Source: Dehalococcoidia bacterium (GTDB taxonomy: Bacteria > Chloroflexota > Dehalococcoidia > GIF9 > UBA5629). From it: a stretch of DNA of 10,162 bases. This document shows positions 1 to 6,638 of the stretch, one piece after another. The stretch covers positions 1-10,162 of the forward strand of contig JACNFS010000138.1 in the NCBI GenBank assembly GCA_014384515.1. The letters run 5' to 3'. How positions within the stretch are numbered: the stretch's first letter is position 1; the number at the start of each line of letters is the position of its first letter. Below the pieces are notes generated by a model. That model was given only the letters and a program-made list of their open reading frames with translations, did no database searches and was not told the origin of the DNA. The position numbers were made by a program, and so were the translations under genes.

Positions 1-59
1 TTGAACCAGTGACCTCTGCGATGTCAACGCAGCGCTCTAACCAACTGAGCTAACCGCCC
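1..59 (-). tRNA. tRNA-Val(GAC), 3' part cut off by window edge
   Basis: Read on the minus strand, the sequence folds as a tRNA 5' portion. It has a 7-base acceptor strand (59-53), U8-A9, a GCTC D-stem with its GAGC partner, and a five-pair anticodon stem CTGCG/CGCAG. The loop is TTGACAT, giving anticodon GAC (valine), and the start of the T arm (ACTGG TTCAA) is present. The remaining T arm, the 3' acceptor strand and the CCA lie outside the window. It diverges from glnA and has its own near-consensus promoter just upstream. Confidence 0.93.
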
Positions 60-70
60 TCTACTACCGC

Positions 71-99
71 ATTTTATCAGCGCTTTCATAGGTAGTCAA
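71..99 (-). promoter_or_regulatory. sigma-70 promoter of tRNA-Val
   Basis: On the minus strand, TTGACT (99-94), a 17-base spacer and TAAAAT (76-71) form a good -35/-10 pair. Transcription would start about 5 bases before the tRNA 5' end. A short inverted repeat GGTAG-tcaag-CTACC (91-105) overlaps the -35 box; whether it matters is unknown. Confidence 0.65.
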
Positions 100-111
100 G
101 CTACCAGGCCC

Positions 112-140
112 TTGAACAAAGAGCTCGGCTTCTCTATACT
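112..140 (+). promoter_or_regulatory. sigma-70 promoter of glnA
   Basis: TTGAAC (112-117), a 17-base spacer and TATACT (135-140) match the sigma-70 consensus well, and a start near 147 would give a leader of about 50 bases before the glnA GTG. I see no sigma-54 (-24/-12) signature, so nitrogen control through RpoN is not suggested by this sequence. Confidence 0.65.
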
Positions 141-197
141 TTGACAAAGCACAGCCAGACAATACCGCAGACTCTTGGCTGATTGGAGGTAACCGCC

Positions 198-1535
198 GTG
201 GCAAAAAAAGCAGACGATGCTAAGGAACACGTTATCAAAAAGACGAGGGAGCAAAACGTCAGATTCATACGGCTATGGTTCACTGACATTTTGGGTTTTC
301 TAAAGAGTTTCGCTATCACCACCGACCACCTCGAAGAAGCACTGAACGACGGCATGGGCTTCGACGGTTCTTCAATTCAGGGTTTTGCTCGGATCGACGA
401 AAGCGACATGATAGCCGTACCCGACCCCAATACCTTCCAGTTGGTACCTTGGCGACCCAAAGAGCAAGGGGTTGCCAGAATGTTCTGCGACATACAATGG
501 CCTGGCGGGCAACCCTTTGAAGGCGATCCACGCTATGTGTTGAAGAAAAACCTGAAGCGAGCGGCCGACCTCGGATATACCTTCTATGTCGGGCCAGAGT
601 TGGAGTACTTCTACTTCAACAATATAGAAGAGATGAAATTCTTGGACCAAGGTGGCTACTTTGACTTGGCACCTCCTGAGGTGGCCACCGACCTGAGAAG
701 AAAAACGATCCTCATTCTACAAGAAATGGGCATCGACGTTGAATACAGTCACCACGAGGTTGCGCCCAGCCAACATGAAATAGACCTTCGTTATACCGAC
801 GCCCTGACTATGGCTGACAATGTGATGACCTACCGTATAGTAGTCAAGCAAGTGGCCCAGGAGCACGGAGTTTATGCCACTTTCATGCCCAAACCTGTCT
901 TCGGTGTCAATGGCAGCGGCATGCATGTCCATATGTCGTTATTCAAAGGCAGCTCTAATGCCTTTTTTGATAAGGATGTCCCACATAATCTATCCCAAGC
1001 GGGCAAAAGCTTCCTGGCTGGTTTGCTGAGACACGCTTCAGAAATAACCTCAGTTGCCAACCAGTGGATAAACTCCTACAAGCGCCTTGTCCCAGGCTAT
1101 GAAGCCCCTTGCTACATCACCTGGGCACGAAGAAGCCGAGCTGATTTAATCAGGCTTCCTGAATATCAACCTGGAAAGGAAACCGCCACCAGAATAGAAC
1201 TCAGGTCCCCGGACCCAGCATGCAACCCATATCTTGCCTTTAGCGTCATGCTAGCAGCGGGCCTCGACGGAATGGAAAAGGGATATGAACCGCCACCACC
1301 CACAGAGGAGAATGTGTTTGAGATGAGCCAGGAGGAACGAGAACGAAGAGGCATAGGCACACTCCCTGGCAGCTTATACGAAGCAATACAACTTACCGAA
1401 AAAAGCCAGCTGGTCAGGGAAGCCTTAGGTGACCATGTATTCAACAGCTTCATCCAGAACAAGAAAGTAGAATGGGACAGATACCGAACACAAGTAACCG
1501 ATTATGAACTGAAGAATTACCTGCCCATCTTGTAG
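198..1535 (+). CDS. glnA: glutamine synthetase type I (alpha subtype)
   Basis: Cytoplasmic glutamine synthetase, which makes glutamine from glutamate, ammonia and ATP; family members are dodecamers. I chose the GTG at 198 because GGAGGT (185-190) sits 7 bases upstream; an in-frame TTG at 183 would swallow that site. The product is 445 aa, usual for the family. Visible landmarks are FDGSS (about 55-59), the metal/glutamate-binding GPELEYF (132-138), VNGSGMHVHMS with the two active-site histidines (about 237-247), and the C-terminal RIELRSPDPACNPYLA block. The position matching the adenylylated tyrosine of E. coli is phenylalanine (ENVFEM, about residue 374), and the beta-type insertion is absent, so control by GlnE is unlikely. 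The usual NRSALIR segment reads SRADLIR (about 313-319), a local oddity. Monocistronic, divergent from tRNA-Val. Confidence 0.96.
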   Translation: MAKKADDAKEHVIKKTREQNVRFIRLWFTDILGFLKSFAITTDHLEEALNDGMGFDGSSIQGFARIDESDMIAVPDPNTFQLVPWRPKEQGVARMFCDIQWPGGQPFEGDPRYVLKKNLKRAADLGYTFYVGPELEYFYFNNIEEMKFLDQGGYFDLAPPEVATDLRRKTILILQEMGIDVEYSHHEVAPSQHEIDLRYTDALTMADNVMTYRIVVKQVAQEHGVYATFMPKPVFGVNGSGMHVHMSLFKGSSNAFFDKDVPHNLSQAGKSFLAGLLRHASEITSVANQWINSYKRLVPGYEAPCYITWARRSRADLIRLPEYQPGKETATRIELRSPDPACNPYLAFSVMLAAGLDGMEKGYEPPPPTEENVFEMSQEERERRGIGTLPGSLYEAIQLTEKSQLVREALGDHVFNSFIQNKKVEWDRYRTQVTDYELKNYLPIL

Positions 1536-1704
1536 GCAGCAGCTAGCGAGATATCAGACGAGATAGGCGCTTCAGCTTGATGCGTTCCTTGAGGACTTGA
1601 AGTTACACGGGGCACGATCTGATTTGTCAGCAGTGCTGGTGACGCTGGATACAAGCCCGATTCTACGATGACTATTAGACTTCCAGGCTCAAGCCGAGAG
1701 TAGT

Positions 1705-1896
1705 TTAACCTTTGCCACCCAACTTTGTGCTACTTGTTAGCATAATCTGGACAACACTACCACACTTAGGACAAGTAACCTCCATAATGACAGGCTGCCT
1801 CATCACCCGCTCCACCAGAGCCGTAACCATTGAATCAATATTATCCAGTCGCTGATCCAGCATCTCCAAACGTTTTTGTACTTGCTCTGGCTCCAT
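1705..1896 (-). CDS. small hypothetical protein, helical N-terminus and CPKCG motif
   Basis: A 63-aa protein I do not recognise. Residues 1-32 are charged with leucines and isoleucines at heptad-like spacing, suggesting an amphipathic or coiled-coil helix that could mediate oligomerisation. A single CPKCG zinc-knuckle half follows at about 43-47, and the tail is short and basic. One CxxC pair could bind metal only as a dimer or with another ligand. The ATG at 1896 has an AGAAGG ribosome binding site about 8 bases upstream. It lies 112 bases beyond the 107-aa gene, separated from it by an intrinsic terminator. A weak promoter (TTGTCA 1942-1937, TATTAC 1921-1916, 15-base spacer) overlaps the terminator U-tract. 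The ribosome site and amino-acid composition support a real gene; its function is unknown. Confidence 0.6.
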   Translation of the reverse strand: MEPEQVQKRLEMLDQRLDNIDSMVTALVERVMRQPVIMEVTCPKCGSVVQIMLTSSTKLGGKG

Positions 1897-1944
1897 AATT
1901 CTAACCTTCTCTTAAGTAATAGTTATGCTTCTCCATTGACAAGC

Positions 1945-1975
1945 AAAAGAGGAGAGCCTTTTGGAGTCTCCCCTC
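1945..1975 (-). terminator. intrinsic terminator after the 107-aa gene
   Basis: On the minus strand, GAGGGGAG (1975-1968) pairs with CTCTCCTC (1956-1949) over 8 pairs including one G-U. Inside are an ACT bulge and CC-AAAA-GG, and TTTT (1948-1945) follows the stem. It lies about 33 bases past the stop codon of the minus-strand gene at 2009-2332 and before the next minus-strand gene. Confidence 0.7.
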
Positions 1976-2008
1976 AACACCCCGTCGAACCATCTGCCAT
2001 GTCCCCCT

Positions 2009-2332
2009 CTACAGGCTCTTCTCGGCCACCCCCATTGCTCCCAGTTCATCCTTATCAGCCTTTATTAAGCCGTCTAGATGGCTACCAACAGTTCCCTCCA
2101 AATACTTCCGAAAAGCTTCTCGTGCTGCTGGAGAAGACCGTACCGCTTCCTTAGCTCGTTGCCACTCATCATTAATCAACCCGGCTATGCGCTCAGGACT
2201 CAGTGGAAACTCCTCCCCCATCATAGATTCGGCCCTGTCAAGAGCCCTACTCATGACCGCCCGCTTTAGACGATCAAAAGACAGAAACTCTTCCTGCGAA
2301 TAAGGCTGTGGTGCCCATTTCTCATCTGCCAT
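2009..2332 (-). CDS. hypothetical protein, 107 aa, soluble and helical
   Basis: A 107-aa protein I cannot assign. It has no signal peptide, membrane segment or cysteine. It is rich in charged residues and alanine and looks largely alpha-helical, with a PYSQEEFLSFDRLKRAV stretch at about 10-26 and an EWQRAKEAVRSSPAAREAFRKYL-like helix region at about 56-78. The ATG at 2332 is well supported: GGAGG lies 7 bases upstream, and a near-consensus promoter and a downstream terminator frame it as a single-gene transcription unit. It diverges from the EF-Tu-domain-2-like gene at 2508. The complete expression signals argue for a real, expressed gene; the function cannot be read from the sequence. Confidence 0.72.
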   Translation of the reverse strand: MADEKWAPQPYSQEEFLSFDRLKRAVMSRALDRAESMMGEEFPLSPERIAGLINDEWQRAKEAVRSSPAAREAFRKYLEGTVGSHLDGLIKADKDELGAMGVAEKSL

Positions 2333-2374
2333 CTCACAACCTCCGGTTCATAGCATGCCTTTTTGATATTACCT

Positions 2375-2403
2375 ATAATATGCCCCGTCAATCACTATGT
2401 CAA
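2375..2403 (-). promoter_or_regulatory. near-consensus sigma-70 promoter for the 107-aa gene
   Basis: On the minus strand, TTGACA (2403-2398), a 17-base spacer and TATTAT (2380-2375) miss the consensus by one base. Transcription would start near 2368, giving a leader of about 36 bases that contains the GGAGG site. Confidence 0.75.
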
Positions 2404-2442
2404 GCCGACCAACAGTTGACAGTAACCCAAGCTACAGCAGTA

Positions 2443-2471
2443 TTGATTTATTGAAGCCAGAAACATATACT
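2443..2471 (+). promoter_or_regulatory. probable promoter for the EF-Tu-domain-2-like gene
   Basis: TTGATT (2443-2448), a 17-base spacer and TATACT (2466-2471) would start transcription near 2478, about 30 bases before the ATG. An alternative -35, TTGACA at 2416-2421, has a perfect box but only a TATTGA -10 at a 19-base spacing. It sits back-to-back with the divergent promoter of the 107-aa gene. Confidence 0.5.
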
Positions 2472-2507
2472 AGATAAAAACAAAGAAAACAGAGGAGGTG
2501 ACGTTAG

Positions 2508-2762
2508 ATGCCAGAAATCGAGATTGGCCAGGTAAGCGACTTCTTTGCCAGGCCTGTGGTGGCGGGCATCACACTAACTGACACACTAAAGGCCGGCGAT
2601 AAGATTCACATCAAGGGGCACACCACAGACCTTGAACTCACCGTTGAGTCCATGCAGATCAATAATGTCAACGTTACCGAGGGTAAGGCTGGAGATGCCA
2701 TTGGCGTCAAAGTGCCTGACCGTGTAAGGCCCGGAGATAGGGTTTACAGAATCACAGAATAG
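2508..2762 (+). CDS. small EF-Tu domain-2-like beta-barrel protein
   Basis: An 84-aa protein that resembles domain 2 of translational GTPases (EF-Tu/IF2 beta-barrel) standing alone, without a GTPase domain. The sequence shows the alternating beta pattern and the landmarks of that fold: GxxL-KAGDKIHIKG (about 28-36), a T-D-L-E-L-TVESMQINN strand pair, a G-x-AGDAIGVKV turn (about 60-69) and a final VRPGDRVYRI strand (about 73-82). Proteins of this size are often annotated as translation elongation factor-like; their role is not established, and I infer none beyond possible RNA or ribosome association. The start is firm: AGGAGGTGA (2493-2501) lies 6 bases before the ATG. The gene ends 4 bp from the convergent ribH stop codon. 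Confidence 0.7.
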   Translation: MPEIEIGQVSDFFARPVVAGITLTDTLKAGDKIHIKGHTTDLELTVESMQINNVNVTEGKAGDAIGVKVPDRVRPGDRVYRITE

Positions 2763-2777
2763 TCGGCTAGCCGCCGA
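2763..2777. other. inverted repeat between convergent stop codons
   Basis: TCGGC-tagcc-GCCGA (2763-2777) contains the perfect 10-base palindrome CGGCTAGCCG (2764-2773), which overlaps the ribH stop codon and directly follows the stop of the plus-strand gene. It could fold in either transcript and act as a compact 3' end, but neither side has a T-tract, so it is not a standard intrinsic terminator. Confidence 0.35.
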
Positions 2778-3237
2778 TGGCTTTGAGCAGATTCGCCATT
2801 TCAATGGCACTTGACGCTGCCACGAAGCCACGGTTACCTTCTTTGGCTCCGGCTCTCTCAATAGCCTGCTCCAGAGTATCAGCGGTTATTACACCTTGCA
2901 TGACCGGCAATCCAGCATCCAAGCTCACCCGGGAAATCCCTCTGTTAACCTCGGAGGCCACATATTCGAAGTGAGGTGTGCCACCACGAATTACGGCTCC
3001 GAGACAAATAATAGCGTTATACTTGCCAGTCTGTGCTAGCTTCTTAGCTACCAAAGAAATCTCCAAACAACCTGGCGTCCAAGCGACATCGATGTCTTGC
3101 TCATCAACACCATGGCGTAGAAGAGCGTCTTTGGCTCCATCAAGCAGTCTGCCAGTTATGACTTCATTGAAACGAGAAACAACTACACCAAATTTCAGTC
3201 CCTTCCCTATCAGCATGCCTTCATACCGTTCAGCCAT
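2767..3237 (-). CDS. ribH: 6,7-dimethyl-8-ribityllumazine synthase
   Basis: Lumazine synthase, the penultimate riboflavin step. It condenses 5-amino-6-ribitylamino-uracil with 3,4-dihydroxy-2-butanone 4-phosphate and typically assembles as pentamers or 60-mer capsids. The product is 156 aa, the family's normal length. Family marks are [11 protein letters not shown] (about 18-28, aromatic residue that stacks on the pyrimidine), PGCLEI (55-60), [14 protein letters not shown] with the catalytic histidine H89, [16 protein letters not shown], and the AIEMANL C-terminal helix. AGAGGAGG lies 6 bases before the ATG at 3237, so it has its own strong ribosome site even though only 25 bases separate it from ribBA. 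It is the last gene of the operon. Confidence 0.96.
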   Translation of the reverse strand: MAERYEGMLIGKGLKFGVVVSRFNEVITGRLLDGAKDALLRHGVDEQDIDVAWTPGCLEISLVAKKLAQTGKYNAIICLGAVIRGGTPHFEYVASEVNRGISRVSLDAGLPVMQGVITADTLEQAIERAGAKEGNRGFVAASSAIEMANLLKAIGG

Positions 3238-3262
3238 ATAATGCCTCCTCTTGACTTACAGG

Positions 3263-4483
3263 TTAAGCTTCGGTGAATTCATCCACCCCCAATAAGTGCC
3301 CCATCTTGCTCTGTTTGGTTTTCAGATATTCAAGATTGTAAGGGGTAGGTGATGTTCTCAAATCCAGAGTCTCCACTATCTCAAGTCCGTAGCTCTCCAG
3401 CCCGATTACCTTCTTGGGATTGTTGGTCAACAAACGAATCTTATGTAAACCCAGGGCAGCCAAAATCTGAGCTCCGATACCATAATCCCTCAAATCGGCG
3501 TCAAAACCTAGGGCGATATTAGCCTCCACAGTGTCTAGCCCTTGATCCTGAAGAGCATAAGCTCGTAGCTTATTATGAAAGCCGATGCCTCTCCCCTCCT
3601 GCCTCATATACAGGAAAACCCCCCGTCCCTCATCAGCAATATTCTGCATTGCCAACGCAATTTGCTCACCACAGTCACAGCGCATACTACCGAAAATATC
3701 CCCAGTGGTACACTGACTGTGGACTCGCACCAGCACTGGTTCATCTCCAGATATATCGCCTCTAACCAAAGCCATGTGCTCATCTGCGTCAACCTTGCTC
3801 CGATAGGCGATAACGAGGAACTCACCGTACTTCGTAGGCAATCTAGCCTCGGTCACTCTCTCCACCAGCTTCTCATGGCGACTGCGATAGGCAATCAGGT
3901 CAGCTATGCTCACAATCTTCATTCCGGACTCAGCTGCCATAACTTCAAGCTCAGGCAGGCGGGCCATACTCCCGTCATCATTCATAATCTCACAAATAAC
4001 GCCGGCCGGGTAAAGCCCAGCCAGCCTGGCCAAATCCACTATAGCCTCTGTGTGCCCAGCTCGCACCAGCACACCGCCATCTCTAGCCCGGAGAGGAAAC
4101 ATATGCCCAGGGCGGGCTAGGTCTTCAGGTCTAGTATTGGAGTCAAGCACAGTTCTTATGGTCACCGCTCGGTCAGAGGCAGAAATGCCACTGGACGTTT
4201 TGTGTTTAGCTTCAATAGACACAGCAAAGGCTGTAGAGAATTTCGAGGTATTCTCCTGAACCATGGGCGGAATCGCTAGTTCGTCTAATCTCTGACCAAC
4301 TATAGGCAAACAGATCAGACCTCGAGCATGCTTCGTCATGAAATTGATTGCTTCCGCCGTGGCCTTTTCAGCAGCTATTCCCAGGTCGCCCTCATTCTCA
4401 CGGTTTTCATCATCAACAATGATAACGAACTTGCCAGCCTTTATATCGTCAATTGCCTCTGGAACGGAAGCCAACGCCTTCAA
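3263..4483 (-). CDS. ribBA: bifunctional DHBP synthase / GTP cyclohydrolase II
   Basis: A fused enzyme supplying both riboflavin precursors, 406 aa, close to the usual size. The N-terminal half (about 1-200) is 3,4-dihydroxy-2-butanone 4-phosphate synthase, acting on ribulose 5-phosphate. It has DDENRENEGDL (24-34, acidic Mg-binding residues), TSSGISASDRA (96-106), GHT with active-site H144, and AGVICEI with E165. The C-terminal half (about 205-400) is GTP cyclohydrolase II, with zinc ligands C258, C269 and C271 in CTTGDIFGSMRCDCG and the RQEGRGIG motif (294-301). The start is TTG. A GAGGTGA site 3 bases upstream overlaps the TGA of ribE, so the two genes are probably translationally coupled. 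No better in-frame start is near. Confidence 0.96.
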   Translation of the reverse strand: MKALASVPEAIDDIKAGKFVIIVDDENRENEGDLGIAAEKATAEAINFMTKHARGLICLPIVGQRLDELAIPPMVQENTSKFSTAFAVSIEAKHKTSSGISASDRAVTIRTVLDSNTRPEDLARPGHMFPLRARDGGVLVRAGHTEAIVDLARLAGLYPAGVICEIMNDDGSMARLPELEVMAAESGMKIVSIADLIAYRSRHEKLVERVTEARLPTKYGEFLVIAYRSKVDADEHMALVRGDISGDEPVLVRVHSQCTTGDIFGSMRCDCGEQIALAMQNIADEGRGVFLYMRQEGRGIGFHNKLRAYALQDQGLDTVEANIALGFDADLRDYGIGAQILAALGLHKIRLLTNNPKKVIGLESYGLEIVETLDLRTSPTPYNLEYLKTKQSKMGHLLGVDEFTEA

Positions 4484-4486
4484 ACT

Positions 4487-5119
4487 TCACCTCACTTTCA
4501 AAAAACCATGCTCTTCAAGAAAATCTACCGTGACACCTCTACTATCCCTACGGCTAAGCCGCTCTACATACTTGGCGATAATGTCCACCTCGAGATTAAC
4601 CATGTCACCGGGTCTCCAGCTACCTGAGATAGTATGTTCCCGAGTATGAGCCACCAAGGAGACTGAAAACGAGAAATCATCGTAATCAATAACGGTAAGG
4701 CTAACACCATCGACGGCGATAAAGCCCTTGTTCACTATGTAAGGCATCAGCTCAGCAGGTGCAGAAATTCTGGCAATGACAGCCTCTGCTTCAGGTGTCA
4801 ACGCCATCACCTTGCCGCTGCCGTCCACATGTCCCTGCACAAAATGCCCGCCAAAACGACCACCAGCCGACATAGCTCTCTCCAGATTTACCAAGTCCCC
4901 ATAATGAAGCCTGCCAATATTGGTACGCCGAACCGTCTCGGGCATGATGTCAACAGAAAAACCATCGTTGCTTATTGAAGTTACCGTCAGGCAAGCCCCG
5001 TTGACAGCCATGCTGTCGCCTGGCTTAATATCCTCAAGCACCTCCTTGACCCCAATAGCCAATTGACCGGGGCTCGTTCCCCTAACTGCGCCAATTTCCT
5101 CAACTATGCCGGTAAACAT
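4487..5119 (-). CDS. ribE: riboflavin synthase, alpha subunit
   Basis: Catalyses dismutation of two 6,7-dimethyl-8-ribityllumazine molecules to riboflavin, completing the pathway. The product is 210 aa with the family's internal duplication: an N-terminal barrel starting MFTGIVEEIG with GACLTV (41-46), and a second barrel opening at GGHFVQGHVDG (90-100) with GVSLTV (138-143). Each barrel binds one lumazine. The ATG at 5119 lies one base past the ribD TAA and has no strong Shine-Dalgarno, so I infer coupling to ribD translation. The stop codon overlaps the ribosome site of ribBA. Some databases call this gene ribC (Bacillus ribE naming also differs); the function is clear. Confidence 0.95.
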   Translation of the reverse strand: MFTGIVEEIGAVRGTSPGQLAIGVKEVLEDIKPGDSMAVNGACLTVTSISNDGFSVDIMPETVRRTNIGRLHYGDLVNLERAMSAGGRFGGHFVQGHVDGSGKVMALTPEAEAVIARISAPAELMPYIVNKGFIAVDGVSLTVIDYDDFSFSVSLVAHTREHTISGSWRPGDMVNLEVDIIAKYVERLSRRDSRGVTVDFLEEHGFLKVR

Positions 5120-5120
5120 T

Positions 5121-6233
5121 TTACTTGCCAGCCAAATATCCGCTAATCAAAACGTCGTCGCCAAACTCGCTTATCCTCGCCTGACTGAGGCACAGAGCTT
5201 CAGCAACCTTACTAACTCCCTGGCCGCCTATAGCGCTCTTGGCTTGATCTCCACCAATTATGATCGGCGAAATAAAAGCCAGAACTTTGTCCACCAGGCC
5301 ACGGTCAAAAAGCGAACCGAAGAGTTTGTTTCCTCCCTCCACCAGGACACTTGTAACCTGCCGTCTCCCCAACACAACTAGTAGCTCTGCCAAGTCTATT
5401 TCATCCCGTTCAGCCGCCAATTCTACAACCTCAGCGCCGGCCTTCCTCAAAGCTTCCGCCTTTCTTGCATCAAAAGGTTTAGCTACGGCAATAAGAGTTT
5501 TTCCTGGTTCCGCGAAAACTCGAGCCGACAACGGTGTACGTCCTCTACCATCAACGATCACCCTCAATGGCTGCAGCTTAGTTTTGCCTCCCCTACCGCT
5601 GCACCCCCTTGCTGAAAGTTGGGGATCATCGATAACTATAGTGTTTGCCCCCACCATAACGGCATCAACTATATGGCGCAGGTAATGGACAAACTTCCTG
5701 GCCTCGTCACCGCTTATCCACTTAGAATCACCATTTTGAGTGGCAATCTTGCCGTCAAGGCTCATGGCAAATTTGGCGATAACAAAAGGCAAACCCGTAG
5801 TGATAAACTTAAGGTAACCTTCGTTTATCTCTCGAGCTTTCTCCTCATATTCGCCAACAAAGGTCTTAATGCCAGCTTCCTCCAACTGCTTTAGCCCGTT
5901 TCCTAGAACTAGAGGATTGGGGTCAAGCAAGGCCATATGAACTTCGGAAACACCGGCATCAATTATGGCCTGAGTACAGGGCGGAGTACGTCCCTGGTGG
6001 CAACAAGGTTCCAAAGTGACATACAGCGTGGCCCCTCTAGCCCTGTCACCTGCTTGCTGAAGCGCCATTACTTCAGCATGAACTGAACCTGGCGTCTGCG
6101 TATGCCCTAAGCCAGCAACCACCCCATCTCTAACCACCACAGCCCCTACTGCTGGATTGGGACTAGTATACCCCAAAGCCAGCCCAGCCAGCGACAAAGC
6201 ACAGTCCATGAAGTCAACAGGGCGAGCTAACAC
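5121..6233 (-). CDS. ribD: bifunctional diaminohydroxyphosphoribosylaminopyrimidine deaminase / uracil reductase
   Basis: A two-domain enzyme for the deamination and ribose reduction steps after GTP cyclohydrolase II; 370 aa, normal length. The N-terminal cytidine-deaminase-like domain (about 1-145) carries HAE (52-54) and PCCHQGRTPPC (76-86), giving zinc ligands H52, C77, C86 and catalytic E54. The C-terminal dihydrofolate-reductase-like domain (about 147-368) has KFAMSLDGKIA (154-164), the substrate-contacting KWISGDEAR (171-179), and VEGG (298-301) in the NADPH site. The start is GTG at 6233 with GGAGG 8 bases upstream; it gives the expected DFMDCALSLA helix. It is the first gene of the riboflavin operon, and an upstream minus-strand frame ends exactly against its start (TAA then GTG). 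Confidence 0.96.
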   Translation of the reverse strand: MLARPVDFMDCALSLAGLALGYTSPNPAVGAVVVRDGVVAGLGHTQTPGSVHAEVMALQQAGDRARGATLYVTLEPCCHQGRTPPCTQAIIDAGVSEVHMALLDPNPLVLGNGLKQLEEAGIKTFVGEYEEKAREINEGYLKFITTGLPFVIAKFAMSLDGKIATQNGDSKWISGDEARKFVHYLRHIVDAVMVGANTIVIDDPQLSARGCSGRGGKTKLQPLRVIVDGRGRTPLSARVFAEPGKTLIAVAKPFDARKAEALRKAGAEVVELAAERDEIDLAELLVVLGRRQVTSVLVEGGNKLFGSLFDRGLVDKVLAFISPIIIGGDQAKSAIGGQGVSKVAEALCLSQARISEFGDDVLISGYLAGK

Positions 6234-6638
6234 TTATAACGCCTCCGCACAATCTTCATAATACCTGCTGGCAATGGGCTCGGTCTCCCTTCGACACTTA
6301 CTCCCTAACTCAGCCGAGCGGTACAGCCCGATCGCAAGACAGGTTAGCCAACCAGAAGAGATTCGTCCCATTTCTATCTCATAATAGAGAATAATCGGCA
6401 ATTTGGCAACATCGCCAGAAGAGGAACACCCCTGTGACTTGAAAATGGGAAGCTTTGTCCCCAGATGAAAGCAAACACTAGCTGGACACAATTTGAGGTT
6501 AGAGGCTCTGTGACAATCTCGCCTCTAGCAATCTCCCCATTGACTCCCCGGCCACTTAGCACCATAGCTTGGATGCCACATTGTAGCACCTAGCTTCTTT
6601 GAAGTGCAAACAACCTATATACTATCAAGAGATGCCCC
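6234..6638 (-). other. roughly 400-base stretch without a convincing gene: probable ribD leader
   Basis: This stretch lies between the SIMPL gene stop and the ribD start. If the promoter I propose near 6580-6609 is real, about 340 bases form a 5' leader. Two inverted repeats stand out: TAGAGGC/GCCTCTA (6500-6506 with 6521-6527) and GCTCGG/CCGAGC (6278-6283 with 6314-6319). A GGGCT/AGCCC pair (6276-6280 with 6325-6329) would compete with the second. I looked for the conserved FMN riboswitch segments and did not recognise them. Two overlapping minus-strand frames cover it: 6589-6374, and 6491-6234, whose TAA touches the ribD GTG. A 45-codon part of the latter begins at ATG 6371. Neither has a good ribosome site or a family I recognise; they could be degraded coding sequence. 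Confidence 0.4.
6580..6609 (-). promoter_or_regulatory. possible promoter of the riboflavin operon
   Basis: On the minus strand, TTGCAC (6609-6604), an 18-base spacer and TACAAT (6585-6580) preceded by TGC form an extended -10 type promoter. It lies just past the SIMPL gene stop (6639) and would start ribD transcription near 6573. Read-through from the SIMPL gene is the alternative, as I see no terminator between them. Confidence 0.4.

Noticed and set aside
183..197. Upstream TTG start for glnA adding five residues
   Set aside because: The extension runs through the GGAGGT ribosome site that ideally serves the GTG at 198.
1536..1704. Search for a glnA terminator in the gap after the gene
   Set aside because: Only imperfect inverted repeats (for example around 1627-1645) without a T-tract are present, so no terminator is called.
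1876..2154. Plus-strand 92-codon frame opposite the two small minus-strand genes
   Set aside because: It has no ribosome site and a low-complexity proline/serine composition, and it runs antisense across the terminator and a better-supported gene.
3575..4120. 181-codon plus-strand frame inside ribBA
   Set aside because: It is antisense to a clearly functional conserved enzyme, with no ribosome site and no recognisable family.
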